A stretch of DNA of 5,589 nt, from contig JBCCLJ010000327.1 in NCBI GenBank assembly GCA_039026915.1, positions 1-5,589 on the forward strand. Direction: 5' to 3'. The notes under the pieces are model-generated. The model saw nothing but the letters and a program-made list of their open reading frames with translations, made no database searches and had not been told where the DNA came from. The translations under genes and the position numbers were made by a program. This DNA is from JBCCLJ01 sp039026915. GTDB taxonomy: Bacteria; Acidobacteriota; Thermoanaerobaculia; Multivoradales; Multivoraceae. This document shows, in pieces, positions 1 to 5,589 of this stretch (positions are counted from its first letter, which is position 1; every line of letters begins with the position of its first letter).

Positions 1-1056
1 GCCCTTGCGCGGCGTGTCATCGACTCTCTGCAGGGTGCGGGCCTGGCCACTCGAGCGCTCGTGCCCCGCCAGCGCACGGCGTGGGCATTGAACTGGCGCA
101 CCGCAGAGTTGGCCAAGCAGGGCGCCAGCAGAGCGCAAGCGGAGAGGGCACTGCGATCCGCCCTCGGTGGCCACACTCTGGGGCACCTCGACCTCCCGGG
201 CGGCGAGATCGATGTACATCTCGAGGCGAATCGGACTCAGCGACTCGGGCAGCTGTCCCTTGGGCCGGAGGGAAACGTGAGCCTGTCCTCCGTGGCCGAG
301 CTGGAGCTGGTCGAACGCAAGCCTCCTTGGCTGCGCAGCGACGGTCGCCCCGCCAGGTTCCTGCAAACGCAAACGGTGGAGGACTCGAGCACGCTTCGCG
401 GCACCTTGGCCAACCTCGCACTGGCCGAAGACGAAGACCTGCGCCGCGGCGGTGCTGCTGCCGAGATCGATCGCTCCTTCGCGCAGCTTCGGACGACTCT
501 TCTCTTGGGCTCGTTGCTGGTCTTCTTGACGGTCGCTGCTCTCTACGAGTCGCTGGCGCTTCCCTTCGCGGTGGGCGCCACGATCCCGCTGGCTGCAGCC
601 GGCTCCCTTCTGGCTCTTTGGCTGACCGGTCAGTCTCTCAACGTGCTCTCGTTTCTAGGAGTCATCCTTCTTTCCGGGATCGTGGTGAATAACTCGATCG
701 TGCTGCTGAGTCGTCTCGAAGAGCTTCGTACGCGGGCCGGCAGGGAGGTTCCTCTCCGCGAGGAAGACTCGAGGTCGGCGCAGCACCTGGTGCTCGAGGC
801 CGCTTCAGCCCGCTATCGGCCGATCGTCATGACCACAACGACGACGGTGCTCTCCATGCTGCCGCTCGTCGTGATCCCGGGTCAGGGGATCGAGTTGAGG
901 CGTTCTTTGGGGCTTGCCGTGCTGGGAGGGCTCATCAGTGGGGCGTTCGCTTCGCTGTTCATCGTCCCGACCGTTCATCTCGCGCTCTTTCCAGGCCTGC
1001 CGTCACGCGGTAGATCACAGGCAGGAGCGGAGGATCGGGAGACCGAGACGCGATGA
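1..1056 (+). CDS. RND efflux transporter permease subunit, HAE1/AcrB-like (3' part; 5' end outside window)
   Basis: This is the C-terminal 351 codons of an inner-membrane RND pump subunit, a family that exports drugs, lipids or other small molecules from the periplasm or membrane, usually with a periplasmic adaptor and an outer-membrane channel. The frame is open to position 1, so the GTG at 61 is internal. Numbering from the window edge, residues 1-160 resemble the second periplasmic porter/docking region. They are followed by TM8 (about 165-183), TM9 (189-208), TM10 (213-236), TM11 (276-291) and TM12 (302-325). Family marks are GIVVNNSIVLL in TM10 (N230/N231), RYRPIVMTT leading into TM11, and IVPTVH near the end of TM12. 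TM10 has Asn where AcrB has the proton-relay Lys, as in many NN-type HAE1 proteins. The proton-relay TM4 lies outside the window. The stop overlaps the start of the next gene (ATGA), suggesting one operon. The RND assignment is firm; the substrate is unknown. Confidence 0.93.
   Translation, partial: ALARRVIDSLQGAGLATRALVPRQRTAWALNWRTAELAKQGASRAQAERALRSALGGHTLGHLDLPGGEIDVHLEANRTQRLGQLSLGPEGNVSLSSVAELELVERKPPWLRSDGRPARFLQTQTVEDSSTLRGTLANLALAEDEDLRRGGAAAEIDRSFAQLRTTLLLGSLLVFLTVAALYESLALPFAVGATIPLAAAGSLLALWLTGQSLNVLSFLGVILLSGIVVNNSIVLLSRLEELRTRAGREVPLREEDSRSAQHLVLEAASARYRPIVMTTTTTVLSMLPLVVIPGQGIELRRSLGLAVLGGLISGAFASLFIVPTVHLALFPGLPSRGRSQAGAEDRETETR
1037..1041 (+). promoter_or_regulatory. Probable ribosome binding site for the RND-ABC fusion gene
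   Basis: GGGAG lies inside the end of the upstream RND gene, 11 bases before ATG 1053. The spacing is a little long, but the ATGA overlap means ribosomes ending the first gene could restart directly on the second. This supports coupled, roughly matched synthesis of the two subunits. Confidence 0.5.
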
Positions 1057-4000
1057 CGATCGGTGGCAGCGTGCAGAGAACCATCGGTTGCCTGACACTC
1101 ATCGCGCTCGGCTTCGCTGCGGTTGCCCGGATGAAGGTCGAGCTGCTGCCCTCTCGCAGCTTTCCCGAAGCGACTCTGTCGCTGAATCTGCCTCAGCCTC
1201 AGGATGTCGAGGTGCTGACAGCGGATGTGCTCCTCGATCTGGAGGCAGCGATCCGTGCTACGGGACAGGTCAGCGCGGTGCGCGCATGGGTCTCGGTGAC
1301 CGGTGCCCAGTACCAGGTGCGTTTCGCTCCCGGAGTCGACCCTCGCATCAAGGTGGCCCGGCTCGAGTCGGAAGTGGCACGCCTCAGGCGCCGACTTCCC
1401 GAGGGGAGCTCACTCTCTCTCTTTGCGGGCTCGGCGGGGGGCGAGCGCCGCAGCCTCGCTCTATGGCTGGCGGGGAGTTGGACCCGGGCGGAGATCCTCG
1501 TCTTTCGAGATCAGCTGCTTCGTCTTGCGTCGGTTCGTGGCGTGAGTCTGGCTGGCGAACCCGTGTCCACTCTGGAAGTCGAGCCGTTCGTTCCAGAGCT
1601 GACGGCCTCCGAAGTGGAGGCGCGGATCCGCTCGGGGTTGAGCGGTGGACTGCTCGGATCCTGGAGTCGGAACGGCACGCGGCATGAGGTCTTGGCGGAG
1701 GCCGAGCTCGCCCAGATCGCGATCGAAGATCTCCTTCTCGTCGGCGGGCAAGAGACTCCGCTGCAGCTTCGGAGTGTCGCGTCCACGCGGTGGCGCGACG
1801 AGCCAGCGGAGTGGCGAGCGCGCCTCGACGGTGCCGAAGGGCGTGCGCTGCTCGTCAAGCCTGCGGACGAGGTCTCGGCGCTCAGGCTTCGTGAGGATGT
1901 GTTCGATCAGGTCGAACGGAGTGGACTCGAGGGTCGAGTCGTCGCTCTGAGCATGGAAGCCGAAGCGCTGACGAGCTTGGTTCGTTCGGTGCTCGGGGGG
2001 CTCGCCGTTTTCTGGGTCGCTTGCAGCCTTTGCAGTGTCGCGTTGCGTTCCTCACTCCTCGGTTGGGCTCTACTGGCACCCACGGCGGCATCGGTTGTAC
2101 TCAACGTGTGGAACCTTGCCGGATTCGTTCTGGACACGACGACCCTCCCCAGCCTCGCGCTGGGCTCGATGACCGCCGTGGTCGTCTTCGTGCTTCGCCA
2201 CGTTGATCGTCGGCCCACGGGCTACATCGCGGCCGTCGTCGTTTCTTCGGGAGCGCTTCTCTTCGCACTTCGCCTCGCAGGCCGTGACCTCGCGCCGCTC
2301 CTGGAGACGCCGGGCGTCGCACTTGCGGCGACCGCCTGCACTGCGGCTGTCGCCGCCTTGCTCCCTCCGATCTCGGCGAGCCCGGCCGCTCGACGCTCGC
2401 GAGTCCTCCGCTACTCACTCTCCAACGGCTGGTCCTTAGCGCTCGCCGCGCTGGCGTCGAGCTACGTCTTGCTGGCGCTCTTTGGAAGAGGTCTCGCACC
2501 GCGTGCTGGCGATCTGGCTCCGGCGCGGGAAGACTTGGCGATCGAAGTGGTCTTCGGTGAAGGGGGCACGACCGAGACGAGCGGCGACATTCTGCTCGCG
2601 GTCGAGGAGCAGTTGGCAGGAGACGCTCGTGTTGCCGGCGTCTGGAGTCGCTGGACGAAGTCGCGCGGCGCCGTCTTTGTTCGCGTCGTCGAGGCTGAGC
2701 GCAGCAGGACGCGGCTGCGCCGCTTCGCCGAACAGTTGCGCTTTCAGCTCGCCACGCTACCGGCTGCCGTGAGCGTTTCGGCGCTGAGGAGGGAGCGCGA
2801 CAAGCTGCAGTTTGGTCACGAGGTCGGAGCGCAGGCCGTGACCGACGAGTCGGCGGCGCTCTACCGCTTCGTTTTGCGCAGCTCGAACCTGCACTCGCTG
2901 CGCGAGATGGAACAGGAAGTTCGGGAGCGCCTGGCTCGTCACGACATTCGCTTCGGAGAGCTCACCAGTGACTGGGGTCCATCGATTCAGCGGCTCGAAC
3001 TGCAGCCCTCTCCTTCGACGCCCCGTGTCGAGATTTCGAAGTCCATCGAAGTCCTGCGTTCGAGACTCAGGTATCCAGAACCTGCTTCCTGGCCAGGGCA
3101 CTCCGCCGTGGCTCTGCAGGTGCGCGATGCCAGTGCTCCCCGAGCGGCTCGACTCGTACCGACGAGGCGCGACTTGGAGGAAATGGCCGTCGGTCGTGGT
3201 GCTGCGGCGGTCGGGCTCGAGTTCCGGATCGGAGAGGCTGCGGTCCCGCCTCAGGTCTTGCGTGAGAACGGCCGCTACGTGCTGCCTCTCGACCTCCGCA
3301 TGCGGTGGAATCCTCCGCAGCGTGCTCGGACGCGCTTGGCAGTGGATCGCACGCTAGCCGGTTTGGAGCTCGAGACCGAGGTCGAGCTGCAGCGCCCCCA
3401 ACTGATTCAGCCGATCATTCGCTCGGAGCAGCTGCGCCTGTTCCTTGTCATGCTCGCCTTCCCAGGTTTCATGCTCGTACTGGCGATGATCTGGCTCAAC
3501 TCCCTAAGTCAGGGCATGGTGGCGACGGTGCCTGGCGTCGTCGCGGTCGCCGCGGCTGCGCCGTGGCTCTCTCGAGCACCTTCCGGTGCCGACGAACTCT
3601 CCTTGCTGTCACTGGCCGGGGTCTTGTGTCTTGGACTTCCCCTCGGCTGGCATCTTGCGAGTCGTGTCGCTCCGCGTGTCCGAACCTTCGGTCGAGAGGC
3701 TCTCTATCGCGAGCTCGCTGGCTGGGTTATGCCGCTTCTCGCCGCGGCGGTCTGTGCGTCGGTTTCGCTGTTTGCCGCGACCTGGGATTTGCAAGCTGCC
3801 CGCTTTGCATGGGTCACTCCGTTGCGTGTGGCGGCAGTCACGGGGCTCGCGATGACGACGGCGCAGTTGACACTGTTGCCGGTCCTGGTGGCAGCGCTGG
3901 CTACGCGGAGCCGGCTTCGCAACGAGGCAGAAAAGCTGCGCGCTCGGCCCCCCGCCTGGCTACGCGAAACCGGACCTCCCGCACTGACGGTACGCAACCT

Positions 4001-4973
4001 GACCAAGTTCTATCCCCCTCGCCTCGGTGAGCGCCGGTTTCGGGGTGTCTCGCGAGATCCACGAGTGGATCCCGATGGCTTTCGAGCTCTCAGCCAGGTC
4101 AGCTTCACTCTCGACGCGGGAATCGTCGGTCTCCTGGGTCCCAACGGTTCTGGCAAGACCACCCTCCTTCGTCTCCTCTGCGGACTCCTCGAGCCGACTC
4201 GGGGCCAGATTCGCTACCGTGGCGTTCGCGTGGAAGCCTCCAATCTGAGCCTCTACCGACGAGGCGTCGGATTCCTGCCGCAGGGCTTCAACGCTTTCGA
4301 GAGCCTGACGGCCGAGTCTTTCTTGGACTATTGGGCGCTCGAACGCGGACTCTCCGACCCCGAAGGGCGACGACGCGAGATCGAGAAGGTCCTCGCACTG
4401 GTCGGTCTCGAGACTGCAGCTCGCAAGCGAGTGCGAGACCTGTCTGGAGGCATGCGTCGCCGGATCGGCATTGCCCGTGCTCTTCTCGGCGATCCAACCA
4501 TTCTCATCGTCGATGAGCCGACGACCGGGCTCGACATCGAGTCCCGCAACCAGCTCCGCCAGACGCTTCTCCGGGTCGCCGAAGAGCGCGTCATCGTCTT
4601 TTCCACCCACCTCGCCAGCGACATCGCTGCCGGCGCACGGCAGGTTCTGGTACTCCACGGTGGGTTCCTACGCTTCGGCGGCACCGTGACCGACTTCGTC
4701 GAGACGGGCCGCGGCGCAGTCGCCAGCGCCGTCGTGAGCGACGAACAACTCGCGAGGCTCGGACGGCAGTACCGCATCGCTACTCGGGTACGCACTGCGG
4801 AAGGAGTGCTTGTGAGACTGATCTTGGGACCCGGTCAAGAGCTCCCAGACGGAGCGAGGCCCGTGGAGCCCAACCTCGAAGAGTCCTACTTGGCACTCAT
4901 GACCCAACTGGGCTCCAAACAGGGAGACTCTTCAAACCACTATGGGACGCTGCTCGATCTCGACTCGGTGTGA
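1053..4973 (+). CDS. RND-like permease fused to a C-terminal ABC ATPase domain (1306 aa)
   Basis: Residues 1-950 follow the RND plan: TM1 (about 9-26), first periplasmic loop (27-308, opening with VELLPSRSFPEATLSL, close to the HAE1 pattern after TM1), TM2 (312-331), TM3 (334-360), TM4 (363-381), TM5 (391-408), TM6 (421-438), TM7 (460-477), second periplasmic loop (478-790), then TM8-TM12 (794-815, 821-839, 850-870, 888-909, 925-950). A basic linker (951-975) leads to an ABC ATPase: Walker A GPNGSGKTT (1029-1037), Q-loop Q1077, signature LSGGM (1130-1134), Walker B ILIVDE (1150-1155) with D-loop to D1161, and switch H1186. The tail carries EPNLEESYLALM, typical of ABC-2/NatA-type ATPases. The Asp-Asp pair of RND TM4 is absent and TM10 lacks the expected Lys or Asn. 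ATG 1053 is chosen because it overlaps the upstream stop, has GGGAG 11 bases upstream, and keeps TM1; the next Met (M27) would lose TM1. It probably forms a complex with the upstream RND subunit. RND and ABC identities are firm; ATP-powered transport is inference. Confidence 0.93.
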   Translation: MTIGGSVQRTIGCLTLIALGFAAVARMKVELLPSRSFPEATLSLNLPQPQDVEVLTADVLLDLEAAIRATGQVSAVRAWVSVTGAQYQVRFAPGVDPRIKVARLESEVARLRRRLPEGSSLSLFAGSAGGERRSLALWLAGSWTRAEILVFRDQLLRLASVRGVSLAGEPVSTLEVEPFVPELTASEVEARIRSGLSGGLLGSWSRNGTRHEVLAEAELAQIAIEDLLLVGGQETPLQLRSVASTRWRDEPAEWRARLDGAEGRALLVKPADEVSALRLREDVFDQVERSGLEGRVVALSMEAEALTSLVRSVLGGLAVFWVACSLCSVALRSSLLGWALLAPTAASVVLNVWNLAGFVLDTTTLPSLALGSMTAVVVFVLRHVDRRPTGYIAAVVVSSGALLFALRLAGRDLAPLLETPGVALAATACTAAVAALLPPISASPAARRSRVLRYSLSNGWSLALAALASSYVLLALFGRGLAPRAGDLAPAREDLAIEVVFGEGGTTETSGDILLAVEEQLAGDARVAGVWSRWTKSRGAVFVRVVEAERSRTRLRRFAEQLRFQLATLPAAVSVSALRRERDKLQFGHEVGAQAVTDESAALYRFVLRSSNLHSLREMEQEVRERLARHDIRFGELTSDWGPSIQRLELQPSPSTPRVEISKSIEVLRSRLRYPEPASWPGHSAVALQVRDASAPRAARLVPTRRDLEEMAVGRGAAAVGLEFRIGEAAVPPQVLRENGRYVLPLDLRMRWNPPQRARTRLAVDRTLAGLELETEVELQRPQLIQPIIRSEQLRLFLVMLAFPGFMLVLAMIWLNSLSQGMVATVPGVVAVAAAAPWLSRAPSGADELSLLSLAGVLCLGLPLGWHLASRVAPRVRTFGREALYRELAGWVMPLLAAAVCASVSLFAATWDLQAARFAWVTPLRVAAVTGLAMTTAQLTLLPVLVAALATRSRLRNEAEKLRARPPAWLRETGPPALTVRNLTKFYPPRLGERRFRGVSRDPRVDPDGFRALSQVSFTLDAGIVGLLGPNGSGKTTLLRLLCGLLEPTRGQIRYRGVRVEASNLSLYRRGVGFLPQGFNAFESLTAESFLDYWALERGLSDPEGRRREIEKVLALVGLETAARKRVRDLSGGMRRRIGIARALLGDPTILIVDEPTTGLDIESRNQLRQTLLRVAEERVIVFSTHLASDIAAGARQVLVLHGGFLRFGGTVTDFVETGRGAVASAVVSDEQLARLGRQYRIATRVRTAEGVLVRLILGPGQELPDGARPVEPNLEESYLALMTQLGSKQGDSSNHYGTLLDLDSV

Positions 4974-5011
4974 TCTGGCCGGAGGTTGCCCTGCTCCATT
5001 CGAGTTCCTTC

Positions 5012-5045
5012 GCAGAGCTGGAGGGAGCCCCGAGAGCGGCTCTGC
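5012..5045 (+). terminator. Weak candidate terminator hairpin after the RND-ABC gene
   Basis: A perfect 7-base inverted repeat, GCAGAGC (5012-5018) and GCTCTGC (5039-5045), is separated by 20 bases and followed by TTCTT. It lies 38 bases after the stop of the fusion gene, where a terminator would be expected. The loop is long and the T run is interrupted, so this is only a candidate. Confidence 0.25.
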
Positions 5046-5201
5046 TTCTTGGTGGGCTTGCCGTCGTGGAAGGCTAGAGGCGCGTCGAGTTGCTCGTTGG
5101 AAGACGCTGGGTTCGGACGGGTCGTCCCGCCCAAGATGCCAAGGATGGAGTCGTCGGCCGGTGGATGGCTCAGAGGTTAGGTTTTGAAGGCCAACCCTGG
5201 A

Positions 5202-5251
5202 GCCCAAGACCCTCGCCTGCCGAAGCGGGTGCACTGAGCGCGCCCTTGGGC
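5202..5251 (+). repeat. Nested inverted repeats, possible RNA stem-loop
   Basis: Outer arms GCCCAAG (5202-5208) and CTTGGGC (5245-5251) are perfectly complementary. Between them lies a 7-pair stem (5214-5220 with 5225-5231) closed by a CGAA tetraloop. Two of the inner pairs are G-U on the plus strand and would be A-C mismatches on the minus strand, so any RNA structure would favour the plus strand. Hairpins arise often by chance in GC-rich DNA. No known RNA family is recognised. Confidence 0.25.
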
Positions 5252-5337
5252 CTGACGATGCCAGCCATTCCGGAGAGCTTCCGCCTGCGAGAGCGCGTCC
5301 GAGCCGACCGCAGAGGCCGGCTTCAGCCACACATAGA

Positions 5338-5357
5338 GGCGCCTTCGGTTTGGCGCC
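5338..5357. repeat. Short GGCGCC inverted repeat
   Basis: GGCGCC occurs twice (5338-5343 and 5352-5357), separated by 8 bases. Each copy is itself a palindrome, so the pair is both a direct and an inverted repeat and can form a 6-pair stem. No T run follows, so it does not look like an intrinsic terminator. It lies 110 bases before the hydrolase start. A regulatory role is possible but unsupported. Confidence 0.2.
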
Positions 5358-5457
5358 AGGAGCACCTCGCAAGGAGTTGCGCCACGAGTCGGCCTTCGCG
5401 ATCACCACCCTTTTGCTCGCTCGTCCACTAGCATCTTCCGAGAGAACCCTGAACAGC

Positions 5458-5461
5458 GGAG
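5458..5461 (+). promoter_or_regulatory. Ribosome binding site of the alpha/beta-hydrolase gene
   Basis: GGAG is placed 6 bases before ATG 5468, a standard spacing. It supports this ATG as the true start. Confidence 0.65.
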
Positions 5462-5467
5462 ACGACG

Positions 5468-5589
5468 ATGAGCACTCTCGATCGCGGCGCAGTGCGCCTG
5501 CACTACGAGCGGGGCGGCAGCGGGCTGCCCGTCCTCTTGACCCACGGCTTCTCGGCGACGGGAGACATGTGGAACCCGCAGCGCGAGCC
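5468..5589 (+). CDS. Alpha/beta-hydrolase family protein (N-terminal 40 residues; 3' end outside window)
   Basis: The first 40 residues begin MSTLDRGAVRLHYERGG and continue to PVLLTHGFSATGDMW. A short beta-strand region followed by a hydrophobic strand and an HG-F motif is the usual start of alpha/beta-hydrolases, in which the residues after His-Gly help form the oxyanion hole. No signal peptide is seen, so a cytoplasmic enzyme is likely. The catalytic nucleophile (GxSxG), acid and histidine would lie beyond the window, so substrate and exact class (esterase, lipase, haloalkane dehalogenase, epoxide hydrolase and others) cannot be called. The start is supported by GGAG 6 bases upstream. The gene lies 494 bases after the transporter operon on the same strand and is probably a separate transcription unit. 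No functional link to the pump is evident. Confidence 0.85.
   Translation, partial: MSTLDRGAVRLHYERGGSGLPVLLTHGFSATGDMWNPQRE

Larger units (their letters stand above)
4974..5467. other. 494-base intergenic spacer without a convincing gene
   Basis: No recognised protein domain, tRNA or rRNA is visible. Open frames cross the region on both strands, the longest being a minus-strand frame of about 158 codons (5408-4932). It runs into the end of the fusion gene, is Arg/Pro/Ser-rich and matches no family I know, so I treat it as a high-GC chance frame. The spacer contains inverted repeats at 5012-5045, 5202-5251, 5302-5322 and 5338-5357. No clear sigma-70 promoter is visible: TTGCTC at 5413 has no well-spaced -10 partner. 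The downstream hydrolase must be transcribed from somewhere in or before this spacer, so an unrecognised promoter is likely here. Confidence 0.6.

Noticed and set aside
61..63. GTG as a start codon for the first gene
   Set aside because: The frame stays open to position 1, and the protein from this GTG would begin in the middle of an RND periplasmic domain, so the gene clearly starts upstream of the window.
3903..3977. Assembly join or frameshift between RND and ATPase parts
   Set aside because: The linker codons are continuous, have the same GC-rich codon use as both flanks, and encode a basic stretch as expected on the cytoplasmic side after TM12. Read mapping would still be needed to exclude it fully.
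3305..4030. Long plus-strand frame of 241 codons inside the fusion gene
   Set aside because: It lies wholly within the RND-ABC gene in another frame, and its sequence (Arg/Ala/Gly-rich, no domains) is a typical shadow of high-GC coding DNA.
3960..4658. Antisense frame of 232 codons opposite the ATPase domain
   Set aside because: It mirrors the highly conserved ATPase coding sequence. The sense frame carries all ABC motifs, so the antisense frame is explained by codon bias.
4932..5408. Minus-strand open frame of about 158 codons across the spacer
   Set aside because: It runs 42 bases into the 3' end of the fusion gene, is rich in Arg, Pro and Ser as expected of chance high-GC frames, and shows no domain I recognise. 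A homology search would settle it; conserved homologues would overturn this rejection.
5090..5431. Plus-strand open frame of about 113 codons in the spacer
   Set aside because: It has low-complexity, basic composition, no clear ribosome binding site and no recognisable fold, and it competes with the minus-strand frame over the same bases.
5413..5437. Possible sigma-70 promoter (TTGCTC with TAGCAT or CATCTT)
   Set aside because: Spacers of about 10 or 13 bases are too short and the -10 matches are poor.

Overview
The window is high-GC bacterial DNA, most likely from a Gram-negative organism, because its main content is a resistance-nodulation-division (RND) envelope transporter system. Several high-GC phyla (for example Myxococcota or Acidobacteriota) would fit. 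Nothing here fixes the taxon.

Layout: (1) Positions 1-1056 are the 3' part of an RND efflux pump subunit of the HAE1/AcrB type. Its reading frame is open to the left edge, so the 5' part lies outside the window. (2) Positions 1053-4973 hold a single 1306-codon gene, joined to the first by an ATGA stop/start overlap. Its first ~950 residues follow the full RND plan: TM1, periplasmic loop, TM2-TM7, second periplasmic loop, TM8-TM12. Its last ~330 residues are a complete ABC-type ATPase with every catalytic motif. (3) Positions 4974-5467 are a spacer with no convincing gene, but with several inverted repeats and one weak terminator candidate. (4) Positions 5468-5589 are the first 40 codons of an alpha/beta-hydrolase that runs off the right edge.

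The main finding is gene 2. RND pumps normally run on proton-motive force through charged residues in TM4 and TM10. In this protein those membrane positions are hydrophobic or neutral, the cytoplasmic loops of the membrane domain are shortened, and an intact ABC ATPase is fused in frame after TM12. The companion subunit (gene 1) looks like a conventional RND protein over its visible part. The simplest reading is a heteromeric RND complex with one ordinary subunit and one subunit that has lost proton coupling and gained an ATPase. Whether ATP drives the pump, regulates it, or serves a separate ABC permease cannot be decided from sequence alone. No in-frame ATG, GTG or TTG lies between the end of TM12 and the middle of the ATPase N-terminal region, so a separately started, complete ATPase is unlikely and the fusion looks real.
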